Origin: JAHJDO01 sp964437505
GTDB lineage: Bacteria > JAHJDO01
Assembly: GCA_964437505.1 (NCBI GenBank)
Contig: CAYTGU010000002.1
Location: forward strand, 62,001-126,000
Length of the DNA stretch: 64,000 bases
Direction of reading: 5' to 3'
The position numbers and the translations under genes are program-made. Below the pieces are notes generated by a model. That model ran no database searches. It was not told the origin of the DNA and was given only the letters and a program-made list of their open reading frames with translations. Below, in pieces: positions 21,701-27,197 of this stretch (position 1 is its first letter; each line of letters opens with the position of its first letter).

Positions 21701-21987
21701 AGGTTTGAACCTGAAGGACCTGTAACATTATGAAGCATAACTGCGGATGATGAAGGACCTGTAGTGTTCAGGGTGTGTCCTGCTCCAATATTAAAAGAGT
21801 CATAATCGCCCCAGTACTTATCCTCATGAGAAGTGATATTCATTGTGTCGCCGTCTGTTGTAACTGTTGCGCTTCCAACGGCAACGGACGGACTGCTGGG
21901 CAGATTATCGTCTGAGATAGCTGTAGCAGACCCAAACAAAAAACCGACAAGTGTCAATAATGTAAAGATACTATTTTTTATATTCAT
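9703..21987 (-). CDS. Giant TpsA exoprotein, filamentous-haemagglutinin type
   Basis: About 4094 residues in one uninterrupted frame. I place the start at the ATG at 21987, because AAGAGGT lies nine bases upstream and the codons give a signal peptide (MNIKNSIFTLLTLVGFLFGS); upstream in-frame codons overlap tpsB. Residues about 27-260 are the TPS secretion domain, with the hallmark NPNG at 110-113 in NQFLINPNGI and LNLGSLVAST. The rest is a huge array of beta-strand-turn repeats rich in Thr, Ala, Gly, Asp and Ile, with recurring phrases such as GDITI, TATGIGA and SADEDITL, expected to fold as a right-handed beta-helix fibre. The C-terminal 150 residues are less repetitive. The cognate transporter lies 16 bases upstream. 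Cys is rare. Likely a surface adhesin or predation/attachment fibre; the ligand is unknown. Confidence 0.92.
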   Translation of the reverse strand: MNIKNSIFTLLTLVGFLFGSATAISDDNLPSSPSVAVGSATVTTDGDTMNITSHEDKYWGDYDSFNIGAGHTLNTTGPSSSAVMLHNVTGPSGSNLAGMWNSNCNQFLINPNGILISPTATLNLGSLVASTLKMSKEDFLAGNYVFNSNDIENLTSITNAGAINTLNKAGVTLIGGAVENLGVINANFGSVNLISGSEVTLNIAGDGSIQAAVSKEVLGNVYDQDGEEVNFGVENLGTITADGGRVYIEVEAVQNVFDKLINQEGIIRAGSMVEENGRIVLKSNSEGIIQNTGTMTASAIEDGAGGGSIEMRGSKVGQFGEVHADAMGSGDGGSIMLYANDAVALTSGSITTANAAVDGSGGEIIVYSPGTANFWSGARIEAKGGSNSGDGGFVEVSGRNSMIFQGRVTTLAANGNPGMLLIDPKNIEIATDGADVVADNDLFGDNPAASAALSVANVITAIQDGGLTLQANDTITITNAVDSSGSAGSLTLQAGRSILVNASIKVAGAFTATANDSGATDAQRTDATAVFTMADGTTIDTSTGGDNITITMSTGPTTSDQSGDITLENLDAGAGHVLVVNGGDDPNELTGNILRASNDALITAASVALDATPTNITTGAVGTSSAPIRVTTTNLEAIAQSGGVYIESPTQDLTLGGATLGGLTGISTTNNGAITLDAATGNIDTADQTVSSGSGAILFISDTIDLGTTPDTINTTGALTLQTTTPGTTIGIGDGATGTYDLDAAEIVAINATGTPGITIGQVNGTGAVDIDDCTFDQGNITIHGGAMAMEHIDIGAHTLALNSTGAITDALLDTTNNVTATTLNIEAVDGVGSADVLETIVSNLSIINNDDVAGTSNIQVTNTGDLTLNGTANYDGGNITIIANSELMVSGDQTTTGSGNITLTASDDDATSGDNITIGDDILIYTDLGDILLTAGDNISYSGTGGLIQTGGGGTITLTAGNEGVTSTDDVIGSIAQAGTAQIISGGGLITLTAGPDGVKGDADDNSGSVSGGYIAITYINAGSGNVTVRANSFQTLSNVYGKITDVDDSTGSDIIGGTVTLTTAGGIGATGESASIEVDATTITATNATEGGIFLNAVGTGGVGITAHAQTAGNIEIYGTENVTLTDVDTDLDTDDAGGTITVQITGADIIATAVDGGIEDATNPQTVVSLTTLTSGNITLTHVTGTNRLAGAGNISISSAGSILTGNNDNNDDVQADDTLTMSAAQNIGTSGAANFVEVDATTLNLTSSNGGMYIEDLGAGGVGVTANSQGTGNIVMTSTEVVTLTDVDTNQGALTVTVTNAGVGANTLIATDVDANGIVTLTTVTNGNILATAIDTTDDNITLEAAQAISVGAISADTATASLTASGGTITDAEAGEETNADVTAGTIVLSATAGIGASGNPLDTVTTGSSIEASTTAAAAHIDIDNTTTANSTLTVSTIGANANITFDQDGGGNLEVISATTTNGDIDISVDKGDLTATLITALDDGNILLDTTTSGDIKLGAVTATGDEVTLNSVAAITDNNAGLINITAQVLDIDRATTIGAAENVVDIDIDTLEMALVSGASYLLEVNTVDLSVIDIQGALSVQTTAGNITATSVDTTDDDVTLTSAGDIIVVDLDVDGATVYLDADGAITAAGDVVGVVAGTLTITDATNVGTGTGAVAALNTNIDTLNMSNVDGASYIIEDDTITLGDVNVNGLVNVIATLGDVTATSVITSDDNVTLQSVAAAISVGLINAGAGTATLTAATTINDAAVDSEIDITAAVVDLNAADGIGETNALELAATTIDADTTGVAGGESINLSNVNAAATTVNSLTTVGVVDANITFAQTGGGSLTVTTATTVDGDITISVDDGDLTATTVTAGADGNIILTTTNSGDVYVDAVTAADDQITITSAARIEESGTDGPPETADIVATTIDLNAATGIGTLAQLEIQGTALTMDSASGDINIDNLTPGGTVTITTMTTGPGNITYDQTGDVNLNLTRVKTDNGDVTITNSGGTTADILIGSAVGAPGVEADIVDDTISITSSGAITASADDADAEIVGATITLDATDGGIGQGGNSLDINATVALNATTTTDSGNITIDDITLDLPIGAITAGTGTVSLTSAGTINDATTDTTADITADTVDLNAVTGIGAAEELELASVVTLTADTTNGNIDIDHVADVGVTITTMTTGIGNINYDQTGTQILGVTLAQVTDGDISISNNGAINLVDINGDTTDGIVTLTATGSALTTTDSADAVSAYTLTIVTATTVGADTVSDNAVDAGWFDIDVTDLNITTAGNTYIDENDDINLLDVTTTGEFGVDAAGELKVTQVDSTGQAVFLTTTADIVDGGEAVPDVTASSLRMTAGTGICDSGDTYTGLETVISTLAATTVTGDINVANTGALTIDTLDAVIGVTITTGGATHHIVVTASSPLTVSSVVSNTGGGDITLAAEDALVTDDLTINANITAAGGSGSISLYAGHDVLHNTAGTIQTANTGTINIYAGVDYNSGTPKAGHATGSVTQADNLIIQSTGTGAITIKATENVAVCAVGTGGTVNITADDDTYGLADGAGAITDVLGNETANITCTTATLRTATGIGTSVADIDTNITALDALNTTSGDIYITQLATGGEVSVNQATQQSPAGADNDGVINIQTENGSLTIVADQYGVTAVDAGTITLIAGDSLGSYNDDLEVDCAVTSNTGKITLTSSGNDVTFGVAGDVTTTSGEIEVNALSGVAPAGEGKITMSDGTVLNAGDDIIDLNAYGDIALGSLVTTNSTAAAVDVNTSDGAVTDANGTSVNITAGGEATIAAKTGVDVDTTVATIDVENETSGAININETDGLLINRIIQTTAGSITVTTAGATTVVAALGGVTTAGDGDSISITVAGDSSLTVNDAVTAANGTIDLKADNDVIFGADGDVDSATVGAGDTITITADNDSDADGTGGALTMVNGTLVDAGSGTITVSADEDITLGGLLTTNNTGSAVSITSTSGAIIDGGITHTDIDANEDNAVVTIDAVTGVGTDDALDVSVYEINIDNNTDSDKDAVGDIRIVEIDGSGTDDLIVSKAVVLNPTGPEDGDINIATTTGELTISGVVTTAMDGTITLFADGAAEGDLTVNAAVTSVNGNITLKADNDIEFNASGDVTSTTGNVTVTADFDNPVAAGSGLLTMVDGTVIDAGSGTIDLTADGNIMLGRLVTTNSSNTAVRLVTREGGIIDNGDTAGADIVAADGRLVIEAVTGVGSSTAGAGADADIETTVASIDVHNTTSGNIQIDETDAITVIKIDNDMPSDTDATTGTISLVADGAITVEAGESGVTAIDGNVTLQADNDASIIVNTVVETTLLGNIVISADDDITFALAGDVTASGAGNITITADDDGSAGDAGQGGAITMADNNETIAGVADATIINAGTGLISMSADEDITIARLITAHVDASHTETEVLIVSASGAIVDAGDSGAAALNQPDIEVDQDYGTVSISALTGIGTDADAIETEVRELAATTTSGDINIDNTGTLAIVDASGYTPTGVNGITITGGSSSDSITVTTEGPLTISAVVTDTGGGNVLLAATGTAAANDMTIAAAISAAGANGNVTLYAGHDILQTTGDITAAGSGSVNVYAGVDYNSGTPQAGHATADITQSDGRTISSTSGNITMTATENIALSIVSTTGDVSITADDNTYSLGDSIGEITDALSTEAANILAAAATLSAATGIGATDDIETTVTSLTASVTSTGVINITETDTITLTSVTTTDGPINLVSGGAMTVTEVTAGGDTGSNDDVTLTTTSGDIIMSGNITALNDEVTLVSAANITDTTDGATDISARNLTITANAGAVGSDASNGELDTDVDTLTLAARGNTYVLEENDITLTSVVTTGGLVDIETVSGTMTVTTVTAGGHNHGVSLVANGGNIYDTGGALITASAQSSFRTSGIIGTTDNPVNVDIDGDLWVWAGAEKNGVSVMLEGNVNSSAETERVRIYKPSPPGLVMLNNRLMGGGNYGSGSIRGSILSRGYGYIVMVKGDSLDMFYNQAMQPWAHKVLLPETSLISGNFLDGPSVTIDGSSVGVDVMPRDLIISPDKFQQPVNYYIIRKEKEEDK
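10820..11515 (-). repeat. Large internal duplication in tpsA, copy nearer the C-terminus
   Basis: This segment encodes a module of about 230 residues that matches the one at 14160-14870. Both run through TGDI/SGDIN-type strands, TGGGxxxLAA, LYAGHD, then YAGVDYNSGTP followed by AGHAT, ATENIA or ATENVA, ITADD and a TGIG segment, in the same order. The copies are roughly 3.4 kb (about 1120 residues) apart and have diverged moderately. Boundaries are approximate. Confidence 0.75.
14160..14870 (-). repeat. Large internal duplication in tpsA, copy nearer the N-terminus
   Basis: Partner of the module at 10820-11515. Shared landmarks in order are TLAATTVTGDINVANTG, SNTGGGDITLAAED, LYAGHDVLHNT, INIYAGVDYNSGTPKAGHAT, KATENVAVC, NITADDDTYG and RTATGIG. 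This copy holds Cys residues (AVCAVG, NITCTT) that the other lacks. Boundaries are approximate. Confidence 0.75.
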
Positions 21988-22003
21988 AATAGTTAACCTC
22001 TTG

Positions 22004-23854
22004 TTAGAATTCATATTGAATCTCAAAATGGATTCTGCTTGAAGAACCGTCACTCGGTTCTTCCTCACCTATTGGGAAGCCCCAATCTATCTTGCCTCTG
22101 ATATGATCTGCAAAATCATATCTCAGACCAAGACCAATACTGCTTAAGAACTTGTAATCCTCTTCGCCAACCTGCGCTTTCTCAAGACGCCCTTCTCCGA
22201 AATCAATAAAATAAGCAAACTGCATTGCTTTTCTTAAAGAGGTCTTCTTTTTATCATAAGGAACTCTTAATCCTGTGGGCAGGAGGAAAGCAGGTGTTCT
22301 TAACTCAACAGTGCTTACCCATCCAGAATCCGCAAGATATTCATTCTCAGGAAATCCTCTTACTGTATTCGCTCCGCCAATGGGGAACTGTTCGCAGTTA
22401 ACAAGAGGACTGTCTGTATACTGATATTTTATTGAAGCAGTTAAATAGGATGATAATGGCAATCTGCTAAGTCTGGTCAATGAACCAACATACTTTATGA
22501 ACTCACCGCCGGCATCTATCCTGCTTGCATCTTCGTCATATACATCCATTGAGCCGAGAAAATTAGCTATTCCTATGCGCAGCTCGTTGGACATAAAAGT
22601 CCGCCCCATGCTGTCTTTTGCGTCAAAACCAATTCCAGGTTTAATTACACGAAGCTCATCATGACTGGTCTGTTCGCCCAATATACTATTTTCAACACTT
22701 ATGGAATCAAATCCTATTGTAGCGTTACTGGTGAGATTCAAAGCAACCGGATCGTAAAAATCCTTGTCAAATAACGGATGGGTCAAATATATTCCGCAGG
22801 CAGTTGCTTCGCCCTCAGGGTCAAGAACTTTAAATTGTCCGCCAATCTCAGCATGACTGTAAGCCCCGTAAAGACCAAACCGCGTATCATAGCGGTTAAC
22901 AGGAAAATTATAATTCAGACTTCCGCCATAAACATCCTTATAGTCGTCATCTGCTCTAGCGCGAATTCTAGCGGACAGGATATCGTCAAATCCAAAAAGA
23001 TTATTATCAACAAATCCTACGCCAGCTCGTTCTTCTCCGGTATATTCGCTTCCGCGGTTATTATATTCTAAATAAAGATGGCGTGGAGATTTCTCTTCTT
23101 CCTGCTTTAATAAGATATCCGAGGTTTGCGGCTTTTCACCCGGCAGCAATACCGCCTTTACAGTCCTGTCCGGTTGTTTATTAATGCGCTTAATACTCTT
23201 TTCCAGCGCCTTGTAGTTTAAGATACGTCCTTCTTCAACGAAGAACTTTCGCTTTATTGTTTTCTTACTATAATATTTACCGTCTTCAACTTTTATCTTT
23301 CCTACCCTACCCTCAACGATTCTGAATTCTACAGTATTATCTGCTATTTCCTGAGTAGGAGCATAAGCCAAACTGGTGATATATCCTTTGTCTCTGTAGA
23401 AGGCAGTTATCTTATCGGCTATTTTCTTTAAATCACTTATGCCCAGCTTCCTGTTTTTATACCTGTCCAGAATTGGTTCAAATTCTTTTGCTGTAAACAA
23501 ATATACCCCGTTCAACACAAATTTGTTGACGAGAAATTTCGGCTCAGGCGGAGCTAACGCTTCTTTTATCCCCGGAATTCCCTTTACCTTATCTAAAACC
23601 CTTCTTTGCAGTTCAATAACTCTTTCCTGCTCTGTGACCTTTTTCTCAAGCCCGCTGATTCTCTGTTTCATTCTGCTCAGTTCTTCCATTATTGCTTTAA
23701 TACTTGCGTCATTGATACTTGCGTTCTTTTTGGAATTTTCAGCTACAGTTCCAGTCACCGGGGCATTTTCAGCATATACCGCAATACTGCTTAAAACAAG
23801 AACCACTGCCAGACAACTACTAACGTATATGTTCCAAATAAAATTTTTCTTCAT
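22004..23854 (-). CDS. TpsB outer-membrane transporter (ShlB/FhaC family)
   Basis: A 616-residue Omp85-superfamily pore that secretes the TpsA protein encoded 16 bases downstream. A signal peptide (about residues 1-28) precedes a predicted coiled coil (ELSRMKQRISGLEKKVTEQE) at about 55-85. Two POTRA domains follow at about 105-255 (FVLNGVYLFTAKEFEPIL; RIVEGRVGKIKVEDG), and then the 16-strand barrel. The barrel contains the TpsB/Omp85 loop-6 motif as NTVRGFPENEY and ends in IQYEF with a terminal Phe. The ATG overlaps the preceding Lys-rich gene in an ATGA junction, so the two are translationally coupled. The N-terminal coiled coil before POTRA1 is longer than in FhaC, which has a plug helix there; it may oligomerise or contact the Lys-rich partner. 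Confidence 0.93.
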   Translation of the reverse strand: MKKNFIWNIYVSSCLAVVLVLSSIAVYAENAPVTGTVAENSKKNASINDASIKAIMEELSRMKQRISGLEKKVTEQERVIELQRRVLDKVKGIPGIKEALAPPEPKFLVNKFVLNGVYLFTAKEFEPILDRYKNRKLGISDLKKIADKITAFYRDKGYITSLAYAPTQEIADNTVEFRIVEGRVGKIKVEDGKYYSKKTIKRKFFVEEGRILNYKALEKSIKRINKQPDRTVKAVLLPGEKPQTSDILLKQEEEKSPRHLYLEYNNRGSEYTGEERAGVGFVDNNLFGFDDILSARIRARADDDYKDVYGGSLNYNFPVNRYDTRFGLYGAYSHAEIGGQFKVLDPEGEATACGIYLTHPLFDKDFYDPVALNLTSNATIGFDSISVENSILGEQTSHDELRVIKPGIGFDAKDSMGRTFMSNELRIGIANFLGSMDVYDEDASRIDAGGEFIKYVGSLTRLSRLPLSSYLTASIKYQYTDSPLVNCEQFPIGGANTVRGFPENEYLADSGWVSTVELRTPAFLLPTGLRVPYDKKKTSLRKAMQFAYFIDFGEGRLEKAQVGEEDYKFLSSIGLGLRYDFADHIRGKIDWGFPIGEEEPSDGSSSRIHFEIQYEF

Positions 23855-24903
23855 CTTAATTCTCTTCGTTCCATTTTTTCTATTCTTTTCTTAATCTTTT
23901 CTTTTCTTGCCGGTATTTTTTTGTCAATATAGCGATTTGCCTTCTTTTGCGTAGGATCAATTGCAAGAATCTGCTCAAATATCTCCCTGGATTTATCCAG
24001 TTTTTCGTACGAATGATAGAATAGGGCTAAACTCCCCTTATAATAAGGTATAGCTTTTTTATACAATGCTTTTATTTCTTTTTTGTCCTTCTCAGTTAAT
24101 ACAAATCTTTCAACAACAAATTCCGGCTTGCCAACTCTTGGCTTGTCAACTTTTGGCTTGCCAGATTCTGGCTTGCTAACTTTCGGTTTCGGCCTTGGTA
24201 AAACTATCGCTTTCGGTGGCTCTGCCTTCTTTAATACACGCGCTTTTTCTAGCTTCTTTGGCTTGGGCAAAATTATTGCTTTCGGAGGTTCCTCTTTCTT
24301 TAGCACACGTGACTTCTCGAGCTTCTTCGGTTTCTCAAGTTTCTTTGGCTTCTTTACTTTTTCCGGTTTCCTGACTTTCTTTGGCTTTCTGACCTTCTTT
24401 GGCTTCTCGAGTTCTTTCGCCTTCTCAAGTTTTTTTGGCTTTTCGAGTTTCTTTGGCTCTTCTTTTTTCAGCACAACTGGTTTCTTCAGTTTTCTGACCT
24501 TCTTTGGTTTCTTGACCTTCTTGATCTTCTTAGGTTTCTTTTTTTTCTCTTTTTCCAATGCATTTACTTTCTTTTTTTCTTCTTCTTTCTTTTTGGAGAT
24601 AAAATCTTCACCACTCAAGTATTTTCCCTTAGTGATATCCGAGACGTAATTATACAGAGCAAGAGCTTCTTCGTATTTCCCGATTGAATATAGCTGATCT
24701 GCATCCTTCAGGATATCCTTAACTGCTCTATGTTTTATTGTAATGTAATCGCTTTTCCCTTTTTCAGCTGGTGTTACGGGTTTTGCGGATGTGGCGGTTT
24801 TTGCGAATGCAGAGGAAATAAAAGCAACTAAAAAAAGATTAATTATAAAAAAAGATACAGAAAACCGTTTAATCTGACAATTTTTCTTAATACAAAAACC
24901 CAT
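23851..24903 (-). CDS. Lysine-rich repeat protein with flanking TPR-like segments, TpsB partner
   Basis: A 350-residue exported protein first in the adhesin operon. A signal peptide or anchor (FSVSFFIINLFLVAFISSAF) is followed by a helical segment resembling one TPR (ADQLYSIGKYEEALALYNYV). A central region of about 150 residues consists of degenerate K-P-K-K-L-E-K / K-P-K-K-V-R-K units plus two longer duplicated blocks around KKEEPPKAIILPKPKKLEKA. A second TPR-like segment (LALFYHSYEKLDKSREIFEQ) closes it. AGAGG precedes the ATG. It overlaps tpsB by 4 bases and lies behind the only good promoter of the operon. The basic region could bind peptidoglycan, LPS phosphate or the acidic TpsA in the periplasm, which is inference. 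I know no named family. Confidence 0.8.
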   Translation of the reverse strand: MGFCIKKNCQIKRFSVSFFIINLFLVAFISSAFAKTATSAKPVTPAEKGKSDYITIKHRAVKDILKDADQLYSIGKYEEALALYNYVSDITKGKYLSGEDFISKKKEEEKKKVNALEKEKKKKPKKIKKVKKPKKVRKLKKPVVLKKEEPKKLEKPKKLEKAKELEKPKKVRKPKKVRKPEKVKKPKKLEKPKKLEKSRVLKKEEPPKAIILPKPKKLEKARVLKKAEPPKAIVLPRPKPKVSKPESGKPKVDKPRVGKPEFVVERFVLTEKDKKEIKALYKKAIPYYKGSLALFYHSYEKLDKSREIFEQILAIDPTQKKANRYIDKKIPARKEKIKKRIEKMERRELR

Positions 24904-24950
24904 TGCCGTCGCCTCTATTTACATATATTTCAGTCGTAAAATACCCGTCC

Positions 24951-24979
24951 TTTATACCGCAAAGAAAATATCCTGTCAA
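24951..24979 (-). promoter_or_regulatory. Sigma-70-type promoter of the TPS/Lpt/Bam operon
   Basis: On the minus strand TTGACA (24979-24974) and TATAAA (24956-24951) are separated by exactly 17 bases. Transcription would begin near 24944, about 40 bases before the ATG of the Lys-rich gene. No other promoter of this quality was seen further down the operon. Confidence 0.75.
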
Positions 24980-25015
24980 GCGTTTTTTGTGCTTGTCAGA
25001 TAAAAATTAAAAGCT

Positions 25016-25975
25016 TTAAAAGGCATTCTGGATTAGTTTAAAATCAACCATATTCTTTTTTGAATCAAACAGGATAGAGACCACATCAAAACGAAAGCAG
25101 AGATTCCGATACTTACATGTTTTAATATATGCCTCTGCGATACGACGAATTCTATTCTGCTTAGTACGGGTAACCGAACTTTCCGGCGGACCAAATCTGT
25201 CTGAGGAACGGGTTTTAACCTCAATAAATACCAATATCTCCTTATCTTTTGCAATAATATCTATTTCCCCCCATAGAGACCTATAATTTCTTTCAATGAT
25301 TTTATATCTCTTTGTCTTAAGGAATCTACATGTAAAGTCTTCTCCATATTTTCCTAAAGATATCTTTCCCATTTGCTTATTCTCCTTTTCCAGAACAGGA
25401 GAAAACGACCTTCTGTGAATAGGGGATATGCCAAACTTTGCTATTGCTTCAAGATGAAACTGTGTGGCGTACCCCTTATGTTTTTCAAAGCCATACTGAG
25501 GGTATTGTTTTGCGTAATCTATCATTATTCTGTCTCTTGTGACTTTTGCAATAATAGACGCTGCAGCTATAGATGCGCTTTTTGAATCACCTTTAATAAT
25601 TGCTATCTGTGGCTTTTTTAAACTTGATACTCTTAATCCGTCAACAAGTATACATTCAGGAGAGATATCTAAGTTATCAATGGCTCTATTCATAGCGCAA
25701 TGTGTGGCAGCCAGTATATTGATTTTATCTACTTCTTTTGTATCTGCAGTTCCAATACCAACACTTAGAGCCACGTCATATATTTGACTGAATAAACTAT
25801 CTCTTTTTTTTGGACTAAGCTTTTTTGAATCGTTTAAGCCCTGAATATTACAGGACTTAGGAAGGATTACTGCCCCTGCAACAACCGGCCCTGCAAGAGG
25901 GCCTCTGCCAGCCTCATCCAGCCCTGCAATTAAGTTTTTGCCCTGTGCATATAACTTGTTTTCGTAAAAAAACAT
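25016..25975 (-). CDS. rnhB: Fused RNase HII and YraN (UPF0102) nuclease-fold protein
   Basis: A single 319-residue frame joining two proteins usually encoded side by side. Residues 1-198 are ribonuclease HII, which nicks RNA in RNA-DNA hybrids and starts removal of misinserted ribonucleotides; the DEAGRGPLAGP motif holds the first two acidic metal ligands (Asp20, Glu21), with the later ILVDG motif supplying another. Residues 202-319 are a complete YraN domain with the PD-(D/E)XK-like core GEIDII and FIEVKTR. An in-frame ATG at 25372 (MGKISLGKYGED) is preceded by AAGGAG nine bases upstream, so YraN may also be made separately. The gene is 4 bases after rplS. YraN function is not firmly known; a Holliday-junction or DNA-uptake role has been suggested from its fold. 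Confidence 0.92.
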   Translation of the reverse strand: MFFYENKLYAQGKNLIAGLDEAGRGPLAGPVVAGAVILPKSCNIQGLNDSKKLSPKKRDSLFSQIYDVALSVGIGTADTKEVDKINILAATHCAMNRAIDNLDISPECILVDGLRVSSLKKPQIAIIKGDSKSASIAAASIIAKVTRDRIMIDYAKQYPQYGFEKHKGYATQFHLEAIAKFGISPIHRRSFSPVLEKENKQMGKISLGKYGEDFTCRFLKTKRYKIIERNYRSLWGEIDIIAKDKEILVFIEVKTRSSDRFGPPESSVTRTKQNRIRRIAEAYIKTCKYRNLCFRFDVVSILFDSKKNMVDFKLIQNAF

Positions 25976-25979
25976 GCAT

Positions 25980-26486
25980 CTAAGTTTTTACTTCGTTAGA
26001 GGACTCCTCTATAACAGGGCTTACTTGCTCCTTGGGGATATCCTGTTCTTCTTGGACATTCTTTGATAGTGTTTTTTTAATCTGTCTTTTCTTTTCCTTA
26101 ACCTTAGCCGCTTTTCCAATTCTTTCACGCAGGTAATATAATTTTGCCCTTCTGACAGCGCCTCGTCTTGCAACTTCAATCTTTATAATATTCGGAGAAT
26201 GTAGAGGAAATATTCTTTCCACTCCCTCGCCATAACTGACTTTTCTTACCGTAAAGGTTTCGCTGATGCCACCACCTTTTCTTCTAATCACAATGCCCTG
26301 AAATACTTGAACACGCTCTTTTTTCTCTGCCTTTCCTTTCTTCTGTCCCATCTTTCCTTTTTTCGCTGCCATTTCTTCTACTATCTTTACATGAACCTTA
26401 ACTGTATCTCCTGTGCGAAAATCCGTGATACTATCTTTTCTTTGTGCCTTACTTATTCCATCCAGAATACTTCCTATATTTGACAT
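25980..26486 (-). CDS. rplS: 50S ribosomal protein L19, extended
   Basis: L19 sits at the 30S-50S interface. The core is clear: FRTGDTVKVHVKIVE, VFQGIVIRRKGGGISETFTV, ERIFPLHSPNI, RRGAVRRAKLYYLRERIGKA. At 168 residues it is about 50 longer than usual. One addition is a Lys/Gly-rich insertion of roughly 17 residues (KKGKMGQKKGKAEKK) in the first loop, the other an acidic tail (QEEQDIPKEQ and onward). It is separated from trmD by 24 bases in the conserved rpsP-trmD-rplS order. The ATG has a GGAGG-type site upstream. Confidence 0.95.
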   Translation of the reverse strand: MSNIGSILDGISKAQRKDSITDFRTGDTVKVHVKIVEEMAAKKGKMGQKKGKAEKKERVQVFQGIVIRRKGGGISETFTVRKVSYGEGVERIFPLHSPNIIKIEVARRGAVRRAKLYYLRERIGKAAKVKEKKRQIKKTLSKNVQEEQDIPKEQVSPVIEESSNEVKT

Positions 26487-26510
26487 ATCATTTCCTCCAG
26501 AAAAGTTATT

Positions 26511-27197
26511 TTAATTTTTTAAAATATCAGGTCTTCTTAATAGTGTTCTTTCTAAAGATTTCTTCTTTCTCCATAAGTCTATTTGATTATGGTTGCCGCC
26601 AAGTAGAACCTGTGGAACCTTGAGCCCTCTGAATACAGAAGGCTTTGTATATTGAGGATATCCTAAAGAAGGACCAAAGAAAGAGTCAGTTTTTATAGAA
26701 TCATGGTTACCCAACACACCAGGTATTAATCTAGCAATAGTATCAATAATAACCATTGCTGGCAATTCACCACCTGTTAGCACATAATCACCTATTGAAA
26801 TTTCCATATCAACTAAATTGCGAATTCGTTCATCAACACCTTCATATCTTCCGCATATAAATATCAAGACATGTTTTCCACTTAATTTCTTTGCCATATC
26901 CTGATTAAATTTTTTCCCCTGTGGACAGGTAAGAATAACAGAGATGTTCTCTGTTTCAATCTTAGATTCTTCTTTTATATAATCCACCGCTTTGTATACT
27001 GGTTCAGGTTTCATAACCATGCCACAGCCACCACCATATGGAGTATCGTCCGTAGTCCCTCTTATATCATCAGCAAAATCCCGCAGATTATGTATATTTA
27101 TATCTATATGCCCTCTTTCCTGTGCTTTCCCCAATATACTCTGATGCAAAGGATATTCAAACATATCCGGGAATATTGTGAGAACATGTATTATCAT
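26511..27197 (-). CDS. trmD: tRNA (guanine-37-N1)-methyltransferase
   Basis: A 228-residue SPOUT (trefoil-knot) methyltransferase that methylates G37 next to the anticodon, preventing +1 frameshifting. Diagnostic segments are IHVLTIFPDMFEYPL at the N-terminus, DDTPYGGGCGMVMKPEP, CGRYEGVDERI and ISIGDYVLTGGELP, which form the S-adenosylmethionine knot. The length is typical. Its ATG overlaps the rpsP stop by one base (TAATG), so it is coupled to S16 synthesis. In many bacteria rimM lies between these two genes; it is absent here. Confidence 0.97.
   Translation of the reverse strand: MIIHVLTIFPDMFEYPLHQSILGKAQERGHIDINIHNLRDFADDIRGTTDDTPYGGGCGMVMKPEPVYKAVDYIKEESKIETENISVILTCPQGKKFNQDMAKKLSGKHVLIFICGRYEGVDERIRNLVDMEISIGDYVLTGGELPAMVIIDTIARLIPGVLGNHDSIKTDSFFGPSLGYPQYTKPSVFRGLKVPQVLLGGNHNQIDLWRKKKSLERTLLRRPDILKN

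Noticed and set aside
9703..21987. CRISPR or satellite array suggested by the repetitive DNA
   Set aside because: The repeats vary in length and sequence, keep one open frame throughout and encode beta-strand motifs; there is no constant repeat-spacer pattern.
24083..24649. A 188-codon Phe/Ser/Gly-rich frame on the plus strand
   Set aside because: It is the antisense image of the Lys-rich repeats and has no family features.
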